This document shows, piece by piece, positions 27,767-36,806 of a stretch of DNA of 64,000 nucleotides. Origin of the DNA: Kosakonia sp. SMBL-WEM22 (lineage in GTDB: Bacteria > Pseudomonadota > Gammaproteobacteria > Enterobacterales > Enterobacteriaceae); the NCBI RefSeq assembly GCF_014490785.1, contig NZ_CP051488.1:372001-436000 (forward strand). Direction: 5' to 3'. The first letter of the stretch is position 1, and each line of letters opens with the position of its first letter. The notes below the pieces were generated by a model. The model was not told where the DNA came from. It did no database searches and saw only the letters and a program-made list of their open reading frames with translations. The position numbers and the translations under genes were made by a program.

Positions 27767-28054
27767 ATGGCTACAACCCCTACCCAGACTCATCCATCCC
27801 CCAAAACCGAACGCCGCTACACCGTCGGCTATGCCCCCAATCAGGGCGATACCAGCACGCCTTGCCTCAACCTGAGCGGCAAATGGCTGAAAGAGGCCGG
27901 ATTTACCACCGGCAAAGGCGTCACCGTGAAAATCGCCGGAGAGTGCATTGTGCTGATCCCTGATAACGACAATGAGCATGCCCTGCGGCAGGAGTTAAAG
28001 CAGATGAGGCAGGCGGTAAAAGCGGTGAAAGAAGGGGTGTTGAGCGCGCTTTGA
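27767..28054 (+). CDS. symE: SymE-family type I toxin
   Basis: 95 residues (E. coli SymE 113). The core RRYTVGYAPN ... PCLNLSGKWLKEAGFTTGKGVTVKIAGECIVL (in parts: LNLSGKWLKEAGF, VTVKIAGECIVLIP) is the AbrB-like fold of SymE, an SOS-linked toxin that causes nucleoid condensation or RNA loss in E. coli. A strong GGAGG lies upstream (ACTGGAGGCTGCCCTT-ATG). It lacks an adjacent antitoxin gene, as expected for an RNA-controlled toxin. Tail rich in basic/acidic residues. Confidence 0.85.
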   Translation: MATTPTQTHPSPKTERRYTVGYAPNQGDTSTPCLNLSGKWLKEAGFTTGKGVTVKIAGECIVLIPDNDNEHALRQELKQMRQAVKAVKEGVLSAL

Positions 28055-28070
28055 ACTGGATTAGCTGGCT

Positions 28071-28103
28071 TAAAATGCCAACCCGTTTTCAGGCGGGTTG
28101 GCA
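28071..28103 (-). terminator. Terminator of the abiE operon (between symE and abiEii)
   Basis: TGCCAACCCG (28076-28085) and CGGGTTGGCA (28094-28103) form a perfect 10-bp stem. On the minus strand it is followed by TTTTA, fitting termination of abiEii. It also lies just after symE and may act on that side less efficiently. Confidence 0.75.
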
Positions 28104-28133
28104 AATATAGTCCGTGTTTGCCTGACATGGCTT

Positions 28134-29042
28134 TCAATACTCTGGCGTGGATCTGCCGTGGAATTCACGCTCAACCTGTTGCAATAATCCAGCGATCTCC
28201 GTCGTTAAAAAGAGGGAAAACTTCTCTTTATGCAGCGTGCGCTCCTGCACGTCATATGGAATAAAACGCGCCATTTCGTTACGGAAAGCATCGCCTTTGA
28301 TGATCTCAGGTAAACGTTCCAGCATAGCAGTCAGCTTTTCCGGATAGTTCTCCACGGAATAGTCGGCCACTTTATTACGTATCCATTCAATACGTACCTT
28401 CGCACCCTGCTGTTTCAGCCAGCGTAGATCCCAGATATCGCGGTGGCGAACATAGCGCTGAGTATTCACTAGTGAAACTAACTTATCGGCCATAATTTCA
28501 TCCAGCGTTTCGGTCAGAACCAGCGTGTCGGAATAGCCGTCAGGCAGAAAATCGTAGTTTGCCACTAATGCTTTGGGCTCCCGTGAATAGGAAGGAATAT
28601 TCGCTACTTCGATTTTGATGCGCTGCCTGGGGAGATCTCTGCGTTCCGGCGCAGTGGTAATGGAAACCTGCCACTTATCAACATTCAGACCTGCGTAGGC
28701 GGGCTCATCTTTTAGCTCCGCCGGTTCTTTAACCGAGACCTCAAAGCCATAGCGGCCACCAATATAGTGTTCCAGGCAACTTTTCATATCCTGCAGGCGT
28801 TTACTGTTGAAGCCGACGCCTCCCGAAAAGTCTAAATCCTCGCTAAAACGTGGCGCGCCATAGCACAGGCGCAGCGAAGTTCCGCCCTGAAACGTAAGTT
28901 GATCCAGCAGCCCGTTATCATCAAGGCAAAAAAGAATATCGTAATGCAGCAGTTCTTTCTCAATGACCGGACGCATATGCGCGCGTCCTGGGATCTGCAT
29001 GGCAAGCTCAGTGAGCTGGTTAAAATTAGCTTTATTCGGCAT
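28134..29042 (-). CDS. abiEii: AbiEii/AbiGii-type nucleotidyltransferase toxin
   Basis: 302 residues. The nucleotidyltransferase signature GGTSLRL ... RFSEDLDFSG (residues about 55-75) has the G-S/T and D-x-D motif, and a downstream KIEVANIPSY Asp/Glu strand. AbiEii toxins modify tRNA or other RNA and cause abortive phage infection. Start chosen at ATG 29042, downstream of GAGGGAG and overlapping the abiEi stop; an ATG at 29060 would add six residues. Operon order antitoxin-toxin is canonical for the type IV-annotated AbiE systems. Confidence 0.92.
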   Translation of the reverse strand: MPNKANFNQLTELAMQIPGRAHMRPVIEKELLHYDILFCLDDNGLLDQLTFQGGTSLRLCYGAPRFSEDLDFSGGVGFNSKRLQDMKSCLEHYIGGRYGFEVSVKEPAELKDEPAYAGLNVDKWQVSITTAPERRDLPRQRIKIEVANIPSYSREPKALVANYDFLPDGYSDTLVLTETLDEIMADKLVSLVNTQRYVRHRDIWDLRWLKQQGAKVRIEWIRNKVADYSVENYPEKLTAMLERLPEIIKGDAFRNEMARFIPYDVQERTLHKEKFSLFLTTEIAGLLQQVEREFHGRSTPEY

Positions 29043-29571
29043 ACGATAGCGCTCCCTCATCTACCAAATGGACATTTCGGCCCACGCGCTTTAAGTCCCG
29101 CAAAGCACGCTCGGGTTTAGCAATTTTCAATGGACGGTTGGTCTGAACCACATCGGCAAGAATATCCTCTTGGCGGCGCTTGGTATGCGTGAATTCAATG
29201 GTGCCGAAGGGGGTAGGGTAGGTGCCTTTCCTGCCTGTTGTCATGACGGTCAGTCTGTCGATGGGGATCTGCGAAATGATGCCGTATTCGCTCAGGGCTG
29301 ACTCAAGGCTGACGTAGTTGTACTCACCGCGACGTAAAGCTCTGGCGATATGCTCAATGGCCCGGCTGTCGCGACTATAGGCAAGATTAAAGAGGTAGAT
29401 ACCCCGTGCCGGGCGAAGCAAAATCTCTTCTTTTACAAGGCGATTTAATCCTGCCTGAAGCGCTTTAGGACTATCTTCGGCAAAAATTTTGGTGAGATCG
29501 GCCAGGGTAAAGACGTAACGCCCCTGTTTATCCCATTTCATCATCTTTTGCAGAGCGGTTGTGCGATTCAT
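29032..29571 (-). CDS. abiEi: AbiEi antitoxin / autoregulator
   Basis: 179 residues. N-terminal winged-helix AbiEi_4-type domain (YVFTLADLTKIFAEDSPKALQAGLNRLVKEEIL, in part) followed by a C-terminal antitoxin domain (GEYNYVSLESALSEYGIISQIP). In known pairs it neutralises AbiEii and represses its own promoter by binding inverted repeats. Such repeats lie immediately upstream, one reaching the start codon. Overlaps abiEii by 11 bp. Confidence 0.92.
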   Translation of the reverse strand: MNRTTALQKMMKWDKQGRYVFTLADLTKIFAEDSPKALQAGLNRLVKEEILLRPARGIYLFNLAYSRDSRAIEHIARALRRGEYNYVSLESALSEYGIISQIPIDRLTVMTTGRKGTYPTPFGTIEFTHTKRRQEDILADVVQTNRPLKIAKPERALRDLKRVGRNVHLVDEGALSYAE

Positions 29572-29677
29572 AAGTGGACGTAAGAGCCATATTTATGTGG
29601 ATTTCGTGTCCATATAAATATAGTGAAAGTCTAAGTGAACGTCAAAACCATAAACTTGTGGGTTTAACGTCTACTTA
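29572..29677. promoter_or_regulatory. Inverted and direct repeats at the abiE promoter
   Basis: ATATTTATGTGGA (29589-29601) and TCCATATAAATAT (29609-29621) are 13-bp arms with one mismatch and a 7-bp spacer. Around them are AAGTGGACG(T) (29572-29581), AAGTGAACGT (29633-29642) and, inverted, ACGTCTACTT (29668-29677). The set lies directly upstream of abiEi and probably contains its promoter and AbiEi operators. Binding is inferred from the family. Confidence 0.7.
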
Positions 29678-29702
29678 ATTGAGTAAGAGAAAAGAAATGC
29701 TT

Positions 29703-30612
29703 CTCTTCTAAAACCTCGGTTATAACGCGCTTGGCAGGCGCATCCGCAAGTCGGTCACCACCGGCCAAGACACCAGTGAAACGCATGTTTTCTGGCAGAG
29801 CTACCACCTGCTGCATGAGCAGCACCAGGACGGGCAGTGCAGCAGTTTATTTATGATCCGAACGAAGCCTGGGGCCAGCTGGCACGGGTTGACGATCTGC
29901 GTGAGGAGAGGGCTGGGGAGATATTCTGGTTCAGTATCGATCTGAACGGCGCGCCGCTGGAAGTGACAGATACTGAAGGCAACCTCGGCTGGAGCGGGCA
30001 GTGCGGCAGCTTCGGCGAGTTGCGCCACCAGATCGACGGCCTCACGCGGCTGGCTAAGGACACCGCGCTGGCGCATCAGCCTTGCGCTATGCCGGACAGT
30101 ATTCCATAGCGAAACCGGGCCGCATTACAATATGTTCCGCTACTATGCCTCTCGTATCGCGCATTTCACTGTCCAGGACCTGATCGGGCTGGCAGGGAGC
30201 ATTAACTTATATCAATATGCGCCTGATACTCTCTTATGGGTTGATCCTCTTGGTCTGACGGCAACCGATGAGTATGGGAAAATGCCAGTTGTGGCGGGTT
30301 ATCAGAAGTATCACAATATTCCTCAGCCTATGGCACATCACCCTGCTATAGTAAATTCCATTTATGTTATTAATACTAGCCGGAATACCACCCACCTTCC
30401 GTCTTATAAAACACTGTTAAAGCTGAACCAGGACGAAAGTTTACCGAGGAAAGCATAATAAAGCTTACGATGATCTTGTCCGGGGGCTGTAAGATGCAAT
30501 ATATGCAAACATTGCGAGTCCTGAAATTAACAGGTTGAAAAGCGAGTTATTGTCAGATGATGTAGGTAATAAGTTAAGAAACAAAAAAATCAAGTTAATC
30601 AACGCCTGTTGA
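29703..30612 (+). pseudogene. Degenerate Rhs core end with remnant toxin tip
   Basis: Pieces of an Rhs core appear in successive frames: YNALGRRIRKSVTTGQD, HVFWQSYHLLHEQ; then FIYDPNEAWGQLARVDDL ... WFSIDLNGAPLEVTDTEGNLGW; then FRYYASRIAHFTVQDLIGL and LYQYAPDTLLWVDPLGL, the hallmark hinge before the variable tip. At least two frameshifts (near 29835 and 30090) break it. The tip (from about 30255) is unrecognised and continues in another frame as HNKAYDDLVRGL with a stop. No intact product is possible. Confidence 0.85.
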
Positions 30613-30627
30613 AAAGGGGTGAAAAAA

Positions 30628-31218
30628 ATGAGTTATATAATTTCAACTGAAGAGAATACATATAACATAGTTGATTATCTTCATGATATATCGACAGATT
30701 TCTCGTTATTCAATGAAGGTATTAGTCTTGATGGTCTTGACTGCACTTTGAAATATAAAGCCAAGAATAAAACCAGCTTTAATAAAATAAAAAATTGTCA
30801 CATGCTATCTACAACTGGGCCAGACTTGGTTAGCCGGCAACTCAGAAATGTTCTCGAAAGTGAAATACCAACGGAAGTTGAATTTTTTGACGCTGAAATA
30901 ACGTATGGAAACGAGATGTTAGATGGCTTTAGTGTGATAAATCCAATAGTAAAGATAGATTGCTGCGACATGAATAAAAGCGAATATGAATTGACTAACT
31001 TCGATCCAAATTATCCAACTTATATGTTTTTATATACAGTGGTGTTAGATGATATGCCCGATGGAGCTAATATTGTTAGGTGCAATGAACAGCCAAATTT
31101 AATTGTAATCAGTGATAAAGTAAAATCGGCTATATTGAACGCTGGCTTGAAGGGTATCAAATTCTACCGCGCGCTTGATCAGACGTATGGCAACAGAACT
31201 ATATGTGAGACAAGTTAA
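30628..31218 (+). CDS. Imm11-like (DUF1629) immunity protein
   Basis: 196 residues, low GC compared with the backbone. The C-terminal LIVISDKVKSAILNAGLKGIKFYRA stretch and overall layout match the Imm11/DUF1629 family of polymorphic-toxin immunity proteins. The ATG after GGGGTGAAAAAA is preferred. It follows the decayed Rhs tip by a few bases, so it was probably the cognate immunity gene of that or a later-lost toxin; now an orphan. Confidence 0.6.
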   Translation: MSYIISTEENTYNIVDYLHDISTDFSLFNEGISLDGLDCTLKYKAKNKTSFNKIKNCHMLSTTGPDLVSRQLRNVLESEIPTEVEFFDAEITYGNEMLDGFSVINPIVKIDCCDMNKSEYELTNFDPNYPTYMFLYTVVLDDMPDGANIVRCNEQPNLIVISDKVKSAILNAGLKGIKFYRALDQTYGNRTICETS

Positions 31219-31387
31219 ATAGATTAGTAATTGAACTCACTGTAAAGACTAAAGTAAGTATAGAGTTACTTGCCAGAGATACGTTTTAACTGGAGGCAAT
31301 GTATTCAGATATAATAATTAGGCTTGATCTTAAATAAAAATATATTGTATCCTTAAAAATAAAGTGAAAATATATCTGTAGGCTTAA

Positions 31388-31759
31388 ATGTCAGGTATTG
31401 AAATGAAAAAAGATGAGTTAATAGTTACCGCGTTGCTGTCTGAACTGTTAGGCCATACGCTGCCATATTATATTAGTAACTTAACTGATTCTGCTAAATT
31501 AGCTGGAGATGATGATCCTTACTCCAGAGCAAGATGTGCACTCAGAAAACTATCAACAGCAGATCAAGAAAAAATTTTTAATTTCCTTAAAGTAGTAATT
31601 GTAGACACCGCCTCATCTGTCCTTGGAACACTCGATGGTACATATTTCCCCTCAAATATACAGGGGGATTTTACTCTTGAATATGAAGGTGATGAGATAC
31701 AAGGCTCATTACAGGATGAATTAATATCAAAAGCAGAAGAGATGGGCGTCTATAAATAG
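31388..31759 (+). CDS. Hypothetical protein, immunity-type context
   Basis: 123 residues, acidic, soluble, no signal or membrane segment. It contains DTASSVLGTLDGTYFPSNIQGDFTLEYEGDEIQGSLQDE (in parts: SSVLGTLDGTYF, EYEGDEIQGSLQDE). I do not recognise a named domain. Low GC, Rhs surroundings and size fit an immunity protein. A second ATG five codons in is an alternative start. Confidence 0.5.
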   Translation: MSGIEMKKDELIVTALLSELLGHTLPYYISNLTDSAKLAGDDDPYSRARCALRKLSTADQEKIFNFLKVVIVDTASSVLGTLDGTYFPSNIQGDFTLEYEGDEIQGSLQDELISKAEEMGVYK

Positions 31760-31999
31760 TAATATGATAAAGTTTAATTATATATGGCATCACTTTATCT
31801 TATTTCTGGCGGATGTTTCGCTCATATGGCCGCGTTGTGGTTTTTATTTTTCAGTGCAAATGGGGTAGATGGTACTCAAAGCAGGAAAAAGGACTTACAC
31901 CGTATCATTGAGCACAAAGAAAATAATTCTCGTCCCGAGAGACCTTTATGGCAATGTGCCACATATAGGCTCACTATCAGATATGAGGAGAAGCGGAAG

Positions 32000-32545
32000 A
32001 TGCTAAGAAAATTAGAAAGCTTCGGAGCCGTACCAGCATCCTTATCCAGTAATGTCTTGAGGCAAAACGTCCATATGCTTGAGGGAGCCACGACTAAACT
32101 CCCTGCCAACTATAGAAAGTTTTTGCTGCATTTTGGTGCATCTGTTCTGTTCAATATGACGGTTGTTTTCAGGGCACGACAAGCATCGCCCTGGGCAGAT
32201 AGCAAAGGCTTTGATTCACTTGAGTCCTTATATGGGCTTTGTAAAGGTCGTAATCAATGTACGGTTTTTGAAGCCTTAGAGACCTACCGGGAAGATTTGC
32301 ATGGCCAATGGCTTCCTATAGGCGCTTCGGCGGGGGATAACCAGATTTGTGTTTGCCTTAAAGGAGCCCTGTTTGGGCAGGTCTGGTACTGGGATCACGA
32401 GGCCGATCCTATCTTCAATGATATGGAAGTTGTTTCTGGCATGACCAGGGTAGCAAATACTTTTGAGGAATTTATTGGATTGCTTGAATTACGTTCTGAA
32501 GAAGTAGATACCGCAGGTGTGGTTAAAGTTGATCTGGATTTTTAA
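32000..32545 (+). CDS. SMI1/KNR4 (SUKH) family immunity protein
   Basis: 181 residues. The SUKH pattern is visible: ATTKLPANYRKFLLHFGAS (L-P-x-x-Y-x-x-F-L), then WLPIGASAGDNQICVCLKG and VWYWDHEADP, and the C-terminal ANTFEEFIGLL. SUKH proteins neutralise nuclease toxins of Rhs/CDI/T6SS systems. The ATG at 32000 follows GAGGAGAAGCGGAAG; the frame stays open for 72 codons upstream with no clear RBS and may be a fused remnant. Orphan of a lost toxin. Confidence 0.8.
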   Translation: MLRKLESFGAVPASLSSNVLRQNVHMLEGATTKLPANYRKFLLHFGASVLFNMTVVFRARQASPWADSKGFDSLESLYGLCKGRNQCTVFEALETYREDLHGQWLPIGASAGDNQICVCLKGALFGQVWYWDHEADPIFNDMEVVSGMTRVANTFEEFIGLLELRSEEVDTAGVVKVDLDF

Positions 32546-32658
32546 CGCTTCTCAAAATAGCTATCCGTACCTACGTTTTTATTGGTGATTATTAACGCTT
32601 GTGAGGCCCGATTGCTGGCTTCTTAATTACGTTGATCTCGCCAGGCAGCACGACGTAG

Positions 32659-32829
32659 TTATCTCTGGATGAAGATGCAACAGGCGATTGGCATCGCCCC
32701 GGTATGGGACATCCGGGTAAGAGCAAATTTCCTATCGGATGTCCTGGTGATAAAATCATGCATAAAGTGAGTGATATAGCTACAGAGTCTGAGCTGACAT
32801 TTCAGTGGGAATTGATGGGGAAACAGTAA
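32659..32829 (+). pseudogene. Remnant of an EndoU-type nuclease toxin tip
   Basis: A 56-codon stretch between stops and without a proper start reads LDEDATGDWHRPGMGHPGKS then KFPIGCPGDKIMHKVSDIAT and ESELTFQWELMGKQ. The order G-x-HRPG-x-G-x-PGKS-x-FP ... DKI-x-x-x-x-SDIA is the core of the bacterial EndoU RNase domain at Rhs and CDI toxin tips, including its active-site His. The C-terminal half is lost. Identification is from recalled motif spacing. Confidence 0.55.
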
Positions 32830-33396
32830 CTAACGGGACTTGTGATGGTATCGTAGTAGCGTTTTTCAGGTAAAAACGGTGATATTGTGTCAGGTTTTCT
32901 AAAAAATATGCCCATGACTCTCGAAGTTTCAATTAGTTAATTTATTTAAGTAATCTTATGGGCTTATTTGCTAATTTAATTATTAAAAAATTAACTGGTC
33001 ACGATTAATGATCACACGGATAATAATTTTCTAAGTTAAGTATATTTATGAACCGTTGATAACGGAGTTTATCAATTTTTAAGGATTAATTCCATTCGCT
33101 TAATCTAATAAGAATAGCCATTTCTAGTGGGTTCGGGACATTGAAATCGCAGTATGCAGGCGGCGAAACCAGCCGACACTGTAAGTATTTTGAGCGTTCG
33201 CCAATTAAGTAGCTTTAATGACTGCATCTGTAACAGACGGTGAGCCCGGAGATCAACGTCTTACTCTCAACTTATGCATTTGCAAAATAGTAATGGATGT
33301 TATTAAGTAAACTCCTGGAGCGACTACCATGTTGCTTTTTTAGGTAGCTCTTCATCTATATTCAGATGCACAACTTAACTAAACCCAGGAGAAAGC
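32830..33396. other. Non-coding AT-rich debris
   Basis: About 570 bp with no supported gene. Frames are short and broken; the stretch right after the EndoU remnant may be its decayed tail. A palindromic-like AGTTACTTAATTA composition and T/A-rich runs dominate. The RBS CCAGGAGAAAGC for the next gene is at 33385. Confidence 0.5.
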
Positions 33397-33717
33397 ATGC
33401 CATTGATCTCGATTAGAGAATTACTCTTAAATCCGCAAAAAAATCCGGAAGGCTGGCTTTTCCTGCCGCCAGATAGCGAAAAGTGGTCGTTAGAGACGCA
33501 AGGCGTTTTCTCTTCTGATAGCAGCGATGACGAACCGGGGGCGGACAACCATCTTCCGGCTCAGGTTAAGCAAGAGAGGTGGATTGAATCTCTGGATAAT
33601 TCCACTATCGAAGATATAGTCTGTAACGCTCAGGAACAACTCGGTACTCCAGGCGAAGATAGACTTTTTCAGGCATTCAAATTCTATTTCGATAATGATG
33701 CTTTTATACAATTTTGA
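33397..33717 (+). CDS. DUF7716-like hypothetical protein (immunity-type)
   Basis: 106 residues, acidic, soluble. N-terminal GWLFLPPDSEKWSLETQGVF and C-terminal EQLGTPGEDRLFQAFKFYFDNDAFI match a small family (DUF7716-like, from memory) often found behind Rhs toxins. Strong RBS CCAGGAGAAAGC-ATG. Likely immunity or accessory protein; no partner toxin is intact upstream. Confidence 0.6.
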   Translation: MPLISIRELLLNPQKNPEGWLFLPPDSEKWSLETQGVFSSDSSDDEPGADNHLPAQVKQERWIESLDNSTIEDIVCNAQEQLGTPGEDRLFQAFKFYFDNDAFIQF

Positions 33718-33895
33718 AGGCCTTCAATGTCCTCATCATCCATCTTGAGTACAGGTATGCTTAAACTGTGTATAGCGCCATTGGGATCTACTTTTCCTGC
33801 AAGTGAACTTTGTGGCGTGAAAATGGTGGTTGCAACAGGTAAAGAATATGTACACACCTTTAAAAGGTGCCTACAAACCCACCGGAGAACTTCTA

Positions 33896-34300
33896 ATGTA
33901 CCTTTCAGATTCTGAGAAACCACTGACTTCAGATGACATAAGGAAATTTAATGAGCTCTTTAACAATAAACTTCCGGAATCTTTTAAAAACTTTTATCTC
34001 AAAAATAACGGTGGCTATCCTCTGAATTACGAAGATGGAAACATTTTTATGTTGGGTGGGTTTGTACCAATTACCTATGGAAAACTTCCTATTGAAAGGC
34101 TGTATTATGACCTTTTCGAGTCATTTGTAGAAATAAAAGATATGTTGCCTTTTGCTTATGACTATGGAGGGAATTCTTTTCTGCTCTCTTTGAAAGAAGA
34201 TGATTCTTTCGGAGAGGTTTTTGTTTTTTTGATGGATGAAAAGGAAATTGTATTTATATCTGATTCATTTTCTGAATTTTTGGAGGAGTTGTTTGCTTGA
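33896..34300 (+). CDS. SMI1/KNR4 (SUKH) family immunity protein
   Basis: 134 residues. PLTSDDIRKFNELFNNKLPESFKNFYLKNNGGYP is the SUKH-1 core (L-P-x-x-F-x-x-F-Y-x-x-x-NGG), followed by the later FAYDYGGNSFLLSL and FVFLMDEKEIVFISDSFSEFLEEL elements (quoted in parts). The ATG follows CCGGAGAACTTCTA. The frame extends 22 codons upstream without RBS. Unrelated at sequence level to the SUKH gene at 32000, so a separate acquisition. Confidence 0.85.
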   Translation: MYLSDSEKPLTSDDIRKFNELFNNKLPESFKNFYLKNNGGYPLNYEDGNIFMLGGFVPITYGKLPIERLYYDLFESFVEIKDMLPFAYDYGGNSFLLSLKEDDSFGEVFVFLMDEKEIVFISDSFSEFLEELFA

Positions 34301-34325
34301 GCTCGGAGATAAAGGGAAATAGAGT

Positions 34326-34496
34326 ATGGATATCATAGTCAAGTTCTCCACGTCTGAGGTTTTACAGGGTTTTCATATCAAAAAATACTTCACAACTAAA
34401 AGGAAGGGTGATTATGACATCTCATCTACCTTATCATTCACCCCAAACGTAGAGCATGAATGTCCTTCCTGTGGCGCTGATGGATTTGTATTGTAA
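34326..34496 (+). CDS. Possible 56-residue small protein
   Basis: Frame MDIIVKFSTSEVLQGFHIKK ... PNVEHECPSCGADGFVL, stop TAA. Contains a lone C-P-x-C pair near the end, like the first half of a zinc ribbon, so it may be a truncated gene. RBS weak (AAAGGGAAATAGAGT). Unrecognised. Confidence 0.35.
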   Translation: MDIIVKFSTSEVLQGFHIKKYFTTKRKGDYDISSTLSFTPNVEHECPSCGADGFVL

Positions 34497-34577
34497 GAGC
34501 CGTGCGAGACTGACAAGGTCGTTTCGCGCTGGAGCATTTGGATAAAATCGTTTGTGATCTAATGCCGGGCGCTCTGG

Positions 34578-34895
34578 CTAAGAACTGATGCGCTGCGTTT
34601 GAAAACGCCACGCTTTGTACGTGATAACCGGAGGCTGAAAGAACCAGGCGATTAGCGATACTATAACCAGCGAAACGCCTCCGGAAATGATGTTGTGCCT
34701 TGCAGCAAAGGCGATTAAAGCGATAAAGACCACCGTTGCCACAAGTGTGATGCCCATAACAACCCTGAAACGGTTGCTAAGCTCCATCACAACGCGCTGC
34801 AGTGATGATCCGTATCGATCAATGTTCTTTTTGAGATAGCTTAATTCCCTTGTAGTGAAACCTGATTCAATAAGCTCTTTTTCAAACTCAATCAT
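34578..34895 (-). CDS. Small two-TM membrane protein
   Basis: 105 residues. An N-terminal amphipathic part (MIEFEKELIESGFTTRELSYLKKNIDRYGSS) is followed by two adjacent membrane segments at about 45-65 and 70-90 (VVMGITLVATVVFIALIAFA; ISGGVSLVIVSLIAWFF) and a short basic tail. The ATG at 34895 follows GCAGGAGCGCTC. Function unknown; two-TM immunity proteins of T6SS/Rhs effectors look like this. Only minus-strand gene in this part. Confidence 0.6.
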   Translation of the reverse strand: MIEFEKELIESGFTTRELSYLKKNIDRYGSSLQRVVMELSNRFRVVMGITLVATVVFIALIAFAARHNIISGGVSLVIVSLIAWFFQPPVITYKAWRFQTQRISS

Positions 34896-35469
34896 GAGCG
34901 CTCCTGCTGCCAAGACATTAATATGTTTTATCTTACCTCGAAGGAAACAGCCTGAAAATCCATGCATATCTGAGCCAGTGCATCATAGGTATCGCGCCAC
35001 CGAAACGATCAAACGCAACGTATCTTTGCTGACAGCATGCTTCCGTTTTTCCATACCGATGCTACGTTAATTAGAGCATGCTTTCTAAGTAAATTCGCAA
35101 CCCTAAAGTATAAAAGTCACAAATACGTCTACCGAATTTTAATCAGATACGCTTTTTTCCATTCTATTCTGGTTTGGTGCACTGCTGTTGGGGTAAGCTT
35201 CGGCCAGCAGCATTTAAAAAAGCATTTGTCTAATAGTTACGTATCAAAGTTTCTGCATAATGCGTAAGTTGAACACGCAATTTTTGCCAACCTCAATTTC
35301 ACGCAAGCATAAAGTCGGGAACTGTACCACCCTTTAAAAAATTCATGTTGATCGATTAAAACTGGCATGCTTCACACGGTAAGATATTCTTCTGACATCG
35401 TCTCTCATCTATCGTAAGATCGGAGGCATAAACTTAACGTTGAGTAAATCAAGTCCTGGGGAGAAAAGT
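34896..35469. other. Gap without a supported gene
   Basis: 570 bp. A 76-codon plus-strand frame at 35037 has no RBS and odd composition (many Phe/Tyr/Lys) and is not accepted. No repeat or terminator stands out. It should hold the promoter of the minus-strand membrane protein and of the gene at 35470. Confidence 0.4.
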
Positions 35470-35802
35470 ATGGTAGAAGAAAAAGAGAAAGTATTACATC
35501 TAAGTCAGGGAGAAATAGTGGCTTTAAAAAAAGCAATTATGTACTTGAAGTTTTCATGTGAAGAAACAGAGTCGTTGATGTATGCAGGAAGTCCCCTAAT
35601 CAACTCTGCTTTTTCTAAAATTATTGAGGTCGATGATTTGGGATGGGCGGCAAAAGAATTTTATAGTAAACCCCATGAAATAAATGAGGAGTTTATCTTA
35701 CGCAAATTAACGATGATGGAAAAGGAGAGTGGCAGACCACTTGATGACGCCAATATGGAGCAGGTATTTAGTGAATGCCTTTATCCATTTGCAAAAAAAT
35801 GA
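35470..35802 (+). CDS. Hypothetical helical protein (immunity-type context)
   Basis: 110 residues starting at MVEEKEKVLHLSQGEIVALK after GGGGAGAAAAGT; a TTG ten codons upstream is an alternative. Charged and helical, no membrane segments. Followed after 76 bp by an Rhs hinge remnant, so it was probably the immunity gene of an Rhs tip now lost. Family not recognised. Confidence 0.5.
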   Translation: MVEEKEKVLHLSQGEIVALKKAIMYLKFSCEETESLMYAGSPLINSAFSKIIEVDDLGWAAKEFYSKPHEINEEFILRKLTMMEKESGRPLDDANMEQVFSECLYPFAKK

Positions 35803-35878
35803 GGAGTATAAAAAGCTGGTGTTTACAGGTGCTCATTTTTTTATAAATTTAGATATATAAAGTCTGAAACCAGCTTTT

Positions 35879-35959
35879 ACTACAACCTTTCCCGCGACAT
35901 TGACCCGCAGACCGGGCGTGCAGTGTATCGTTCAGGATCCTATTGGTGGAGCGGAATGA
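35879..35959 (+). pseudogene. Rhs hinge remnant
   Basis: TACAACCTTTCCCGCGACATTGACCC-type DNA encodes YNLSRDIDPQTGRAVYRSGSYW before a stop. This is a corrupted copy of the Rhs hinge (YNLFRYYDPQTGRFTVQDPIGL, in two parts). It shows that another rhs tip was once spliced in here. Confidence 0.65.
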
Positions 35960-36147
35960 GCTAAAAATTTATACTTACCTTTTAACCTACCGGGGCACAA
36001 CGGCTGTATGACTTGAACTGCCAGATAAATCACTATTACGTACTTATACACAACTACATGATAAATATGGAAAATATTGGCTCTTAGTAGTAATATTGTT
36101 GATTCGGAATTTCCTACAGCTGATACAGAAGCAGGTTGTTGCATTTT

Positions 36148-36510
36148 ATGGAAATCAAAAATATTGAAACCGCTGATTGTCGTGTGCTCAGTACATCTAT
36201 AAGCACTAATGAGATTAGAATAAAATTCGAATCAATTTATGATATTTCAATAAAGCAGTTCATAAAGGACGTTGATCTTGTGATTTATGATTGGTGCAGT
36301 TTTGAAGCAAAACTTTATATTACCAATGCACCCGGGGAGTCATTTGTAGGAATAAATCTAACCACCGATAAGCTGGAGTTTTTTAGTTTGATCCAGAATA
36401 TTGAAATCAATGAAGATGATTTATTACTGCAAGGCTTTAGCAGGGAGTCAGGTAATTGGTTAGAGTACCGCTTCAAGAGTGGAGGGGTTTATTTTCAAAC
36501 GGCCTGCTGA
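36148..36510 (+). CDS. Hypothetical protein (immunity-type context)
   Basis: 120 residues starting MEIKNIETADCRVLSTSIST. Beta-rich, acidic, soluble; repeated I/E/F pattern (LEFFSLIQNIEINEDDLLLQGFSRESGNW, in part). Not recognised. Lies right after the hinge remnant, the normal place of an Rhs immunity gene. RBS weak. Confidence 0.5.
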   Translation: MEIKNIETADCRVLSTSISTNEIRIKFESIYDISIKQFIKDVDLVIYDWCSFEAKLYITNAPGESFVGINLTTDKLEFFSLIQNIEINEDDLLLQGFSRESGNWLEYRFKSGGVYFQTAC

Positions 36511-36806
36511 TACTTCTCATTCGTATCATTAGATAAAAATTGAGCCAAACGAGATCAGTAAAAAATTAATATTAACTGTGTAGTTTGAATAAATTCCTCG
36601 ATGGTGATTAGTACACTCCTGCACCCGTCAGGGATTATCAGCGCCGGGAAAGCATTCCTACGAAAAGGCGCTTTATGAAGAACAGACTGTCAGCATTCTT
36701 CACGAGCATGAAGCCGGGGTTGAAGTTCCGCAAGCATGCTAGCCCGGATGCTACTTTATGCATCTGGCGCAGGGAACCTCGTGGCGTGAATGGGGTGGAG
36801 GTGTAG

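Noticed and set aside
33684..33923. 79-codon minus-strand frame overlapping the end of the DUF7716-like gene
   Set aside because: No RBS, antisense to two better-supported genes, no recognisable motif.
35037..35267. 76-codon plus-strand frame
   Set aside because: No Shine-Dalgarno and random-looking composition.
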